DNA of 64,000 nt, from positions 1 through 64,000 of the forward strand of contig JBEKFQ010000010.1 of the NCBI GenBank assembly GCA_050013235.1. The letters run 5' to 3'. Both the position numbers and the translations under genes were made by a program. The notes under the pieces are model-generated. The model made no database searches, had not been told where the DNA came from, and saw nothing but the letters and a program-made list of their open reading frames with translations. This DNA is from RH-AL1 sp050013235 (GTDB taxonomy: Bacteria > Pseudomonadota > Alphaproteobacteria > Rhizobiales > Beijerinckiaceae). Positions 17,835-24,828 of this stretch are shown piece after piece (position 1 is the first letter of the stretch; every line of letters begins with the position of its first letter).

Positions 17835-18568
17835 ATCCCTGGGATCATCGATTGCAGGCGGCACGGGCAAACCAAGGTTTCCTTTGTGCCGTCACCGCTC
17901 CTTTGGATCACCATGACTTGCGGCGCGCTCCTCACCAAGCGCGCGCAGACTAAAAGACCCTCCGGGGCCAACCTCTTCACGAAGACGCCCGGTTCCATCA
18001 CAATTCCATGGGCGATAATCCGGTCGAAAGCTTCCGCCTCCGGAGGCAAGGCGAGACCATCGCCCCAGACGATCGCGGCATTGGCAATATCGAGCGCGGC
18101 AAGACGATCCCGCGCGGCGAGCGCCAAGGTTTGGAACCGCTCGACGCCGATGACATCCGCCGCCATGGCCGCGAGAACCGCCGTCGCGTAACCAGAGCCC
18201 GCGCCAATCTCGAGAACATGATGCCGGGGTTCGATGCGCAAAGCTTCGATCATCCGCGCGAGAAGCCAAGGCTCCGGCATGGTTTGCCCGCAGGCCAGCG
18301 GCACCGGCACGTCCCGCGCCGCCAGCGCGCGATAGGCGGCATCGACAAAAAACGCCCGCGGAATGAGTTCGAAAGCGCGCAGAACGCCGAGGTCCTGAAT
18401 ACCCCGCGCGCGCATGCGCAGAAAGAAAGCCGCCTTGGCTTGCGCGGCGTTGGTTTCTTCTCCTGCGCTGAGAGCTGGCTGTTCTTCTCCTACGCGGAGA
18501 GCTGGTCCTGCGCGGAGGGCTGGCTCCAAGCCTCCGGCGGGCGCGTCAGGATTCAAAGAGTTGCGCAT
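17819..18568 (-). CDS. pcm: Protein-L-isoaspartate O-methyltransferase
   Basis: A 249-residue PCMT that methylates isoaspartyl residues in aged proteins to start their repair. The catalytic part begins near residue 50 (MRARGIQDLGVLRAFELIPR), with PLACGQTMPEPWLLARM, then VLEIGAGSGYATAVLA for SAM. The first 45 residues are unusual: they contain three copies of an 18-bp unit giving PALRAG, PALRVG and PALSAG, absent from typical Pcm. Reading begins inside surE (23-bp overlap) if the ATG at 18568 is used; an internal start is possible. Order surE-pcm-(gfa)-nlpD is close to the classical stationary-phase cluster. Confidence 0.88.
   Translation of the reverse strand: MRNSLNPDAPAGGLEPALRAGPALRVGEEQPALSAGEETNAAQAKAAFFLRMRARGIQDLGVLRAFELIPRAFFVDAAYRALAARDVPVPLACGQTMPEPWLLARMIEALRIEPRHHVLEIGAGSGYATAVLAAMAADVIGVERFQTLALAARDRLAALDIANAAIVWGDGLALPPEAEAFDRIIAHGIVMEPGVFVKRLAPEGLLVCARLVRSAPQVMVIQRSGDGTKETLVCPCRLQSMIPGIAAAL
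18461..18523 (-). repeat. Three 18-bp repeats inside pcm
   Basis: Units at 18461-18478, 18488-18505 and 18506-18523 share TCCTGCGCGGAGAGCTGG with one or two mismatches each; the last two are directly adjacent, and 9 bp separate the first two. Reading-frame length is a multiple of three, so copy-number change would not shift pcm. Encoded on the reverse strand as PALRAG-like hexapeptides. Confidence 0.75.
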
Positions 18569-19328
18569 AGCGCGTCACCGTCGGCTCGTCCGTTAGATCG
18601 AGCTTGAGCGGCGTGACCGAAATCCGGTTCTTGGACAAGGCTTCCAAATCGGTTCCCGGCGCGATCTCGTAATTCTGCCGCCCGAAGCCGATCCAGTAAT
18701 AGACATTGTGCCGCCCGTCGAGCCGGGGCTCGATCTTCACCGCCAAAGCATCGCGGCGTCCCTGCATCGTCGCGCTGATCCCCTCGACCATCTCAGAGGG
18801 ACAGGGCGGGAAATTGACGTTAATAACGATATCCTTGGCAAATCCCGCCGCGAGGATCCGTTTGATGAGGCCCGGCGCATGCGTCTCCGCGCAATCCCAG
18901 CGGATTCCCTCGCGCCCGCCCGTGCCGCCATAGGCCTCCTTGCCATAGGCCTGCGACAGAGCGAACGAAGGAATGCCGAGGATCGTGCCTTCCATCGCCC
19001 CGGCGATCGTGCCGGAATAGGTAACATCCTCCGCGATATTCTGGCCGGCATTGACGCCGGAGAGCACGAGGTCCGGCTTCTCGCCGCCCAGAATGTGCTT
19101 GACCCCCATGATCACGCAATCCGTCGGCGTGCCCTTCACAGCGTAGCGCCGCTCCGAAATCGTCCGCAGCCGCAAGGGATCGTTGACCGATAGCGAATGC
19201 GCGACGCCGGATTGATCGGTTTCCGGCGCCACGACGATGACATCGTCGCTGAGCTTGGCCGCGATCCGCTCCAACACCGCGAGGCCCGGAGCGTGAATAC
19301 CATCGTCATTGGTGATGAGAATGCGCAT
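18546..19328 (-). CDS. surE: 5'/3'-nucleotidase SurE
   Basis: SurE, 260 residues, a metal-dependent phosphatase that releases phosphate from nucleoside monophosphates. The N-terminal RILITNDDGIHAPGL supplies the metal-binding Asp pair (Asp8, Asp9); GTPTDCVIMG, LSGVNAGQNIAEDVTYSGTI and the central NVNFP follow in the usual order. Full length. It lies 16 bp after serS and overlaps pcm by 23 bp, so serS-surE-pcm are probably one transcript. Confidence 0.96.
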   Translation of the reverse strand: MRILITNDDGIHAPGLAVLERIAAKLSDDVIVVAPETDQSGVAHSLSVNDPLRLRTISERRYAVKGTPTDCVIMGVKHILGGEKPDLVLSGVNAGQNIAEDVTYSGTIAGAMEGTILGIPSFALSQAYGKEAYGGTGGREGIRWDCAETHAPGLIKRILAAGFAKDIVINVNFPPCPSEMVEGISATMQGRRDALAVKIEPRLDGRHNVYYWIGFGRQNYEIAPGTDLEALSKNRISVTPLKLDLTDEPTVTRYAQLFES

Positions 19329-19344
19329 GCGGCCTCTCCGTCGA

Positions 19345-20655
19345 TCAGCTTGCGCGCGACAGGCGCGTCACGCCGCCCATATACGGTTTCAGCACGTCAG
19401 GCACGCGAACCGAGCCATCTTCCTCTTGATAATTTTCGAGCACCGCCACCAAAGCCCGCCCCACAGCGACCCCGGAGCCGTTCAGCGTATGCACGAAACG
19501 CGTGGCCTTGGCGCCCGCCGGGCGATACCTGGCGTTCAAACGCCGCGCCTGGAAATCGCCACAGACCGAGCAGGAGGAAATCTCGCGATAACGGTCCTGG
19601 CCGGGCAACCAGACCTCGATATCGTAGGTTTTTTGAGCGGCGAAGCCCATGTCGCCGGTGCAAAGCGTCACCACGCGATAGGCTAACCCTAAGCGCTTCA
19701 ACACCTCCTCGGCGCAAGAGAGCATGCGCTCGTGTTCGGCCTCCGATTGCTCCGGCGTGGTGATCGACACGAGTTCGACCTTGGTGAACTGATGCTGGCG
19801 GATCATGCCGCGCGTGTCGCGCCCCGCCGCCCCTGCTTCGGCACGGAAACACGGCGTCGAAGCCGTGACACGGATCGGCAGCACGGCCTCGTCGAGGATC
19901 GACTCGCGGACGAGATTGGTCAGCGGCACTTCGGCGGTGGGAATGAGCCAAAGGTTTTGCCCAACCTCCGCGTCGACGTTCTCGCGAACGACGAGAAACT
20001 GATCCTCCCGGAATTTCGGCAATTGCGCGGTGCCAAACATGGCCTCGTCGCGCACCAGGATCGGCGGATTGACCTCGGTATAGCCATGCGTTTCGGTGTG
20101 GAGATCGAGCATGAATTGCGACAGCGCGCGCTCCAGACGGGCGAGTGCGCCCTTGTTCACGACGAAACGCGCGCCCGAAAGTTTGGCCGCGGTTTCGAAA
20201 TCCATCAGGCCGAGGCCTTCGCCGATCTCGAAATGCTCCTTCGGCTTGAAGGTGAAGCTGGGCTTTTCGCCCACCGCCCGCAGCTCCACATTATCGTTCT
20301 CGTCCTTGCCCAGCGGCACGCTATCGAGCGGCAGATTCGGAATTTCGAGAAGCAGCGTCTCGAGCGCGGCAATGGCCCGCTTCTCCTCGAACTCGAGTTG
20401 CGCGAAATCCTCCTTGAGCGTGGCGACCTCGGCTTTTAGCGCCTCGGCACGCGCGACGTCCTTGGCCTTCATGGCCTCGCCGACTTCCTTCGAGGCCGCA
20501 TTGCGGCGTTCTTGAACGGCCTGAAGCTTGGCGATCGCGGCGCGGCGGGTGTCGTCGAGCGCGACGATCTCCGGCGACAAAGCCCCCAGTCCACGGCGCG
20601 CGCGCCCTTCGTCGAAGGCTGCCGCATTCTCGCGTATCCATTTCAGATCGTACAT
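19345..20655 (-). CDS. serS: Seryl-tRNA synthetase
   Basis: Class II seryl-tRNA synthetase, 436 residues, charges tRNA-Ser. An N-terminal coiled coil (about 30-105) that grips the long variable arm precedes the catalytic core with class II motif 1 (YTEVNPPILV), motif 2 (CFRAEAGAAGRDTRGMIRQH) and motif 3 (NGSGVAVGRALVAVLE). Ends with the expected C-terminal VPDVLKPYMGG. Two tandem hairpins precede it (20677-20731). Upstream is tatC, 139 bp away, in the same direction; tatABC-serS-surE-pcm is a common alphaproteobacterial order. Confidence 0.97.
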   Translation of the reverse strand: MYDLKWIRENAAAFDEGRARRGLGALSPEIVALDDTRRAAIAKLQAVQERRNAASKEVGEAMKAKDVARAEALKAEVATLKEDFAQLEFEEKRAIAALETLLLEIPNLPLDSVPLGKDENDNVELRAVGEKPSFTFKPKEHFEIGEGLGLMDFETAAKLSGARFVVNKGALARLERALSQFMLDLHTETHGYTEVNPPILVRDEAMFGTAQLPKFREDQFLVVRENVDAEVGQNLWLIPTAEVPLTNLVRESILDEAVLPIRVTASTPCFRAEAGAAGRDTRGMIRQHQFTKVELVSITTPEQSEAEHERMLSCAEEVLKRLGLAYRVVTLCTGDMGFAAQKTYDIEVWLPGQDRYREISSCSVCGDFQARRLNARYRPAGAKATRFVHTLNGSGVAVGRALVAVLENYQEEDGSVRVPDVLKPYMGGVTRLSRAS

Positions 20656-20676
20656 GAATCCGAAGCCTCTTAAAGT

Positions 20677-20731
20677 GGCGCCTTAGCGCCGGAATAGTCT
20701 TCACCGGGCGCCTTAGCGCCGGAACAGTCTT
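20677..20731 (-). repeat. Two tandem 25-bp hairpin repeats ahead of serS
   Basis: Copies at 20677-20701 and 20707-20731, identical at 24 of 25 positions, each contain GGCGC-CTTA-GCGCC, a 5-bp stem with a 4-base loop. They lie in the tatC-serS spacer, 22 bp upstream of the serS ATG, and would be transcribed as two successive hairpins in the serS leader or tatC trailer. Confidence 0.7.
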
Positions 20732-20794
20732 GGGCACAATGACGCGCGACGCCCGAAAAAGCGACGTTCGCGGCGATTCGTCTAGCCCTGGCAG

Positions 20795-21577
20795 CTAAAC
20801 TTCGCCTTTCGCCGCCCGATCCTTTGCGCGTTTTCGCTCGATCAGCATGACGGCGAGGATGGAGCCCTCATAAAGCCCCACGGCGGGAACGGCCAGCGCC
20901 AACATGGAGAAAGCATCGGGCGGCGTCAGGATCGCGGCCGCGATGAAGACCAGCACGATGGCATAACGCCGCTTGGATTTCAGAAAATCCGACGTCACGA
21001 TCCCGACTTGCCCGAGCAGCGTCAGAATGACCGGAAGCTGGAACATCAGGCCAAACGCGAAGATCAACGTCATGATCAAGGAGAGATATTCGCTGACCTT
21101 GGGCAGAAGTTGAATCTGCGCCCGGCCCGGCTCTTTCGATTGCTCCATGCCGATGAAAAAGCTGAGCAAATTCGGCATGACGACGTAAAACACCATCAAC
21201 GCGCCGATGGCGAAAAACACCGGGGTAGCGCAGAGATAGGGCAAAAAGGCCCGGCGCTCGTGCTTATACAGCCCCGGCGCGACAAAAGCGTAGAGCTGCG
21301 CGAAGATCACCGGACAGGACAAATACGCGGCGGCGAAAAACGCGACCTTGAGCTGGGTGAAGAAATATTCCTGGGGCGCCGTATAAATCAGCCGCGCCTC
21401 CGCCCCCGCGACATGCTGATAGGGAATAACCAGCAGATTATAAAGGTCTTTCGCGAAAAAGTAGCACACTACGAACATCACGAAAAAAGCGATCAGCGCC
21501 CGGATGAGCCGCGACCGCAGCTCCACGAGATGATCCATGAGAGGCGCTTTGGTTGCCTCGATATCGGCATCGGTCAT
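20795..21577 (-). CDS. tatC: Sec-independent protein translocase subunit TatC
   Basis: TatC, 260 residues, the multi-spanning core and signal-peptide receptor of the twin-arginine translocase in the inner membrane. Six hydrophobic segments; N-terminal MDHLVELRSRLIRAL, APQEYFFTQLKVAF, FVAPGLYKHERR and FGLMFQLPVILTLL are conserved. ATG at 21577 (MTDADIE) is preferred, with GGAGG upstream; a TTG further upstream adds six residues. Between tatC and tatB lies repeat copy R3. Confidence 0.96.
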   Translation of the reverse strand: MTDADIEATKAPLMDHLVELRSRLIRALIAFFVMFVVCYFFAKDLYNLLVIPYQHVAGAEARLIYTAPQEYFFTQLKVAFFAAAYLSCPVIFAQLYAFVAPGLYKHERRAFLPYLCATPVFFAIGALMVFYVVMPNLLSFFIGMEQSKEPGRAQIQLLPKVSEYLSLIMTLIFAFGLMFQLPVILTLLGQVGIVTSDFLKSKRRYAIVLVFIAAAILTPPDAFSMLALAVPAVGLYEGSILAVMLIERKRAKDRAAKGEV

Positions 21578-21622
21578 GGGGCGAAGCCCCTCCAATCGGG
21601 TCTAGACATCATCGGGAGGCTT

Positions 21623-21739
21623 TAGAGCATGTCCCGAAAAAGTTGAAGACTTTTTCGATCGAGGACATGCTCTAACTTCTTAAAAAGAGAGCGATTTCTT
21701 ATCACTTGGGTGATTCCACCCAAGTGGAAAGCGCTCTAG
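21623..21739 (+). repeat. Dispersed hairpin repeat R3 (full length)
   Basis: Full copy, 117 bp, between tatB and tatC. Left domain: TAGAGCATGTCC and GGACATGCTCTA enclose inner arms CGAAAAAGT and ACTTTTTCG. Right domain: CACTTGGG and CCCAAGTG. The right arms differ from those of R6 (CCGCTTTGG/CCAAAGCGG) in a compensated way. Confidence 0.85.
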
Positions 21740-21761
21740 CAGAACAAGCGGCTACTTGTCC

Positions 21762-22244
21762 TCACGCGCCGTCATGGGCCGGCGGCGGTAGGACCGGGAG
21801 AGTCGCGTCTTCAGCGGATTCGAAAGATTTTCCGGGCTCGTGCGGCGGTACCGGCTGCTCATCCAAACCTGGAGGCGCCAAACCTGGAGGCGTCAAATCT
21901 GGAGGCGTCAAATCTGGAGGCGCAATGCTATGCACCTGCGAAGCCGAGGCGGTCTCGCCCCCGGCCGGCACCGGCGGCGGTGCCTCGGCGGCCTTGCGGA
22001 TATCAGGGAAACTGGAATCGATCTCGGCGGCTTGGGCAAGCTTGTCTGCCTCGCGCTTCAGATCGGCCATGTCGGCTTCGCGCATGGCATCCATGAATTG
22101 AGTCTGAAATTCGCTGGCCATCCGGCGCATTTTGCCGGTGAATTGCCCGATCTGCCGGAGAACGCGGGGAAGATCCTTGGACGGAATGAAGACAAGCGCC
22201 ACAATGCCGATGATCAGCAGCTTGCCGGCGTCGAAATCGAACAT
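21762..22244 (-). CDS. tatB: Sec-independent protein translocase subunit TatB
   Basis: TatB, 160 residues. One N-terminal membrane helix with FDFDAGKLLIIGIVALVFIP, the conserved Glu of E. coli being replaced by Asp, then the hinge KDLPRVLRQIGQFTGKMRRM and an amphipathic helix, and an acidic, Pro-rich C-terminal tail. The tail holds a 15-bp tandem repeat encoding PPDLT/PPGLA. ATG at 22244 (MFDFD) is preferred over a TTG two codons upstream. The gene lies 252 bp after tatA, a longer gap than usual. Confidence 0.93.
   Translation of the reverse strand: MFDFDAGKLLIIGIVALVFIPSKDLPRVLRQIGQFTGKMRRMASEFQTQFMDAMREADMADLKREADKLAQAAEIDSSFPDIRKAAEAPPPVPAGGETASASQVHSIAPPDLTPPDLTPPGLAPPGLDEQPVPPHEPGKSFESAEDATLPVLPPPAHDGA
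21871..21924 (-). repeat. 15-bp tandem repeat in the tatB tail
   Basis: Three full 15-bp units plus a partial fourth: 21871-21885, 21886-21900, 21901-21915 and 21916 onward. The unit is GGAGGCGTCAAATCT; units two and three are identical. Encodes a pentapeptide (PPDLT or PPGLA) on the reverse strand, in frame. Confidence 0.85.
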
Positions 22245-22496
22245 GGACAACCCTAACCGGCGCTTCGGCGCATTTTGGAAACGGGCGGCGTGGCCCTCGT
22301 TGCGAAAAATGCACCCAGTCTTTGCAGAGGATCAAAATTCAATAGACCAAAGGTCCGCCCAGAGAAACGGCTGACTCGACCGGGACAGGCGTTCTGGGCA
22401 CAAAATTATCCCAAGCCGGACGCTCTGGATCACAGTTGCGTGAGGCCAGACCCATTCAAGTGCCGGCGAAAAACCCGCGGGCTTTTCGCCAAAGCC

Positions 22497-22745
22497 TCAA
22501 CTGGCCTTCGGCGTCTCGGAGACCTTGCTCAGCTCGGCCACGACCGCGGGCTGATGATCGAGCGTACGCGCCGGCTCGGCCGGACGGGCCTCGATCTTCT
22601 CGTCGTCGTCGGAGAGACCTTTCTTGAAGCTTTTGATGCCCTTGGCAACGTCCCCCATGATGTCGGAGATTTTGTTGCGGCCGCCGAAAAAGATCAGCGC
22701 GATGGCCCCAAGGATGATGAGGTGCGGAAGCGATAGGCTACCCAT
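22497..22745 (-). CDS. tatA: Sec-independent protein translocase subunit TatA
   Basis: TatA, 82 residues, the pore-forming small subunit. It starts MGSLSLPHLIILGAIALIFF, with the membrane helix and hinge FGG, then the amphipathic DIMGDVAKGIKSFKKGL with the FKKG motif, and an acidic tail. Length is normal. First gene of the tatA-tatB-tatC set; the 252 bp to tatB hold no recognisable gene. Confidence 0.95.
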   Translation of the reverse strand: MGSLSLPHLIILGAIALIFFGGRNKISDIMGDVAKGIKSFKKGLSDDDEKIEARPAEPARTLDHQPAVVAELSKVSETPKAS

Positions 22746-23060
22746 GTTAAAACTCCGCCTTCCGGCTGTTTCTGGATGTAATTAAGTAGATTTAGGCCGG
22801 TCTCGAGGCGAAAACAAGGAGACAGTTGACCGGAGCGGCATCGAGAAGGCGTTAACCTCTCGAAAAAGGCGGTTTGGGATGGAGCCGGCGTGTTGGCGTC
22901 TCGATGAATCCGCAGGCTAGGCAATCTTATCAATCGATATCCCGGCCACGTTTGCCAAGACACGAAAAGCACATTTCTTTCCTTTCATTTTTGACGTGAG
23001 GACAAAAATGTCCTATTTTGTTTCCTTCGAAAGAAGGACGGACTCGAAACAGAGACGGAC
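22746..23060. other. 315-bp intergenic region between tatA and hicA
   Basis: Divergent control region. The tatA side shows no clear motif. The hicA side contains the promoter and two inverted repeats described separately (22991-23038). No further gene is seen. Confidence 0.5.
22991..23019 (+). promoter_or_regulatory. hicAB promoter with operator palindrome in the spacer
   Basis: TTGACG (22991-22996) and TATTTT (23014-23019) with exactly 17 bp between them form a good sigma-70-type promoter 42 bp before the hicA ATG. The spacer holds the inverted repeat GGACA-AAAA-TGTCC (23000-23013), so a bound repressor would cover the promoter. A second inverted repeat, TCCTTC-GAAA-GAAGGA, lies at 23023-23038. 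HicB or a HicA-HicB complex is the likely ligand, by family analogy. Confidence 0.6.
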
Positions 23061-23258
23061 ATGGACAAGCGGGATCGCTTCATCGGCGAGTTGCGCGACG
23101 AAGCGAAAGCCCGCGGCCTTGATTTCCGGGTCAACAAGGGACGCGGCAAAGGTGGGCACGCAACCGTCTATTGCGGCGGCAGCCTGGCCACGCTACCGAG
23201 CCGCGAGATCGATCCCAAGACCGCAAGCAAAATTAGAAAGCAGCTCGGCCTCGGCTGA
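23061..23258 (+). CDS. hicA: HicA-type toxin, 65 aa
   Basis: A 65-residue protein of the HicA family, dsRNA-binding-like mRNA interferases. The pattern VNKGRGKGGHATVYCGG contains the conserved Gly-Gly-His of the active site (GSHHxY in the classical form), and the C-terminal KIRKQLGL is the usual final helix. The start follows the promoter by 42 bp. hicB begins 26 bp downstream, the typical toxin-antitoxin order for HicAB. Confidence 0.87.
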   Translation: MDKRDRFIGELRDEAKARGLDFRVNKGRGKGGHATVYCGGSLATLPSREIDPKTASKIRKQLGLG

Positions 23259-23284
23259 GGCCAGACGGCGCGAAGGAGGGCATC

Positions 23285-23716
23285 ATGCGGACCTACACTT
23301 ATCCAGCCGTGTTCGAACCAGGCGACGAGGCGGGAATCGTGATTACCTTTCCAGATGTGCCAGAAGCGATCAGCCAGGGCGACGACGAAGCTGACGCGCG
23401 TTTCATGGGAAGCGAAGCGCTCGGAATTGCACTTCTGGCGATCATTGGAATGAAGAGGCCGCTACCTGCGGCTTCGAAGCCGGAGCCAGGGCAGGTGCTT
23501 TTGACAGTCGATGCGGATATTGCAGCGAAACTCGCCGTTCTCGAGGCGTTTCGCGATGCAGGAATCACGCAAGCCGAATTAGCGAAGAGACTAGGTAAGG
23601 ACGCGCGCGAAGTGCGGCGCATCCTCGATCCAGACCATCCGACCAAAATACCGGCATTGGTGGCCGCACTTGCCGCGCTCGGCCGCCGCCTCGTCATAGG
23701 GGTCGAAGCGGCCTAA
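23285..23716 (+). CDS. hicB: HicB-type antitoxin, 143 aa
   Basis: A 143-residue antitoxin. The N-terminal partial RNase H fold has YTYPAVFEPGDEAGIVITFP and the typical PDVPEAISQGD, followed by EALGIALLAIIG. The C-terminal part (about 85-143), with ITQAELAKRLGKDAREVRRIL, is a helix-turn-helix, so this is the DNA-binding form that can repress its own promoter. GAAGGAGG precedes the ATG. Confidence 0.9.
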   Translation: MRTYTYPAVFEPGDEAGIVITFPDVPEAISQGDDEADARFMGSEALGIALLAIIGMKRPLPAASKPEPGQVLLTVDADIAAKLAVLEAFRDAGITQAELAKRLGKDAREVRRILDPDHPTKIPALVAALAALGRRLVIGVEAA

Positions 23717-23757
23717 TTTGGCGAACGGATTAAAAATCAGGCCGTCGCAAATTCCGT

Positions 23758-24627
23758 TCAGCTCTCGAACCCATAAACGGCGGCATGGGTGCGCTCCGCT
23801 CCCGGCGGCAGGTGGATCATCGAGGGCTTAGTCAAGAAGTCGCCAGTGCTGCCGGCGTCGTCGCCCCGCCCCGTCCAGGCCTCGATCGACAAAAACCGGC
23901 CCTCCGGCTTGGACCACAAGGCGATATGCGGAAAACCGTCGAGCGCCATGGTAATGGCCGCACCGTTCTCGTGGGCAAACCGGAGAGACTGGCTCCACGC
24001 GTCGAGAAAACACAACGCTTCCTTCGAAAAAAGCGCCGCGGAGAGCGGGAGGCCGCGTCCCTCGAGCGGCACCGGCCGGGAGTCCCGGGTAAAAAGCCCC
24101 TCCGGCGAGATAATGGGAACGGCTGGGGTTTCCGCCGCCGCGAAGGCGACGTGATATTCGTCCAGCGCCCCGCCAGCGAAGGGCCAGCGGAAGCCGGGAT
24201 GCAAGCCGCAAGCATAAGGCATGGGCGCCTCGCCCCGGTTCGACACCGCCAGTTCGATCCGCAAGGCGGCGCCGGTCAGGCGATAGGTCACGCAAAATAC
24301 GAAATCATAGGGGTAGAGCGCCCGGCTCGCCTCCGAGGATTCCAAGACGAGGCGCACATGGTCCTCGCCCTGCCCGGCTAGCCGAAACGGCAGATACCGG
24401 GCAAAGCCGTGAAGACCGAGCGGATAGCTCCGCCCCGCGATCGTCACCCTGCCCCCGCGCGTCCAGCCGACCACCGGAAACAGAACCGGGGCCGAATCCG
24501 GCCAAATCGCGGGGACCGGCGTCCAGATCAGCTCCACGCCACGCACCGCCCAACTCTGGAGTTCCGCGCCGCGGAGAGCAATTCCGGCGGCCGCCTCACT
24601 ATTTCTCAGGTAAATTGTCTCGCTCAT
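23758..24627 (-). CDS. Aldose-1-epimerase family protein (LacX-like)
   Basis: A 289-residue galactose-mutarotase-fold protein of the LacX subgroup. Signs: GAELQSWAVRGVELIW at the start, LHGFARYLPF, the active-site His region YACGLHPGFRWP and the catalytic Glu in LSIEAWTGRGDD. The start MSETIYLRN at 24627 is preferred; the longer frame has no support. Sugar substrate unknown; family members interconvert hexose or hexose-phosphate anomers. It diverges from the radical SAM gene across 201 bp. Confidence 0.87.
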   Translation of the reverse strand: MSETIYLRNSEAAAGIALRGAELQSWAVRGVELIWTPVPAIWPDSAPVLFPVVGWTRGGRVTIAGRSYPLGLHGFARYLPFRLAGQGEDHVRLVLESSEASRALYPYDFVFCVTYRLTGAALRIELAVSNRGEAPMPYACGLHPGFRWPFAGGALDEYHVAFAAAETPAVPIISPEGLFTRDSRPVPLEGRGLPLSAALFSKEALCFLDAWSQSLRFAHENGAAITMALDGFPHIALWSKPEGRFLSIEAWTGRGDDAGSTGDFLTKPSMIHLPPGAERTHAAVYGFES

Positions 24628-24828
24628 CGCGGGATCCCGTGGTCTCGAGCCTAAACTTAATACAAGCCGCAACGATGGCGCGGTCCAGCCGTTACGTTGG
24701 AACGTGTGGACGGCCAAAACCGGCATGGCCTATCCCGAAGGCCGCGTGCGGGACTCTAGCCTCTCGGCGCCAAGCAAGCTATGCTGTCCATGCCGTGTCC
24801 GTAATGAGCGCCAGGATCGTCCCAGCAC

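Noticed and set aside
20656..20794. T-box-like leader before serS
   Set aside because: The hairpins are short tandem repeats; no antiterminator or specifier features, and T-boxes are typical of other phyla.
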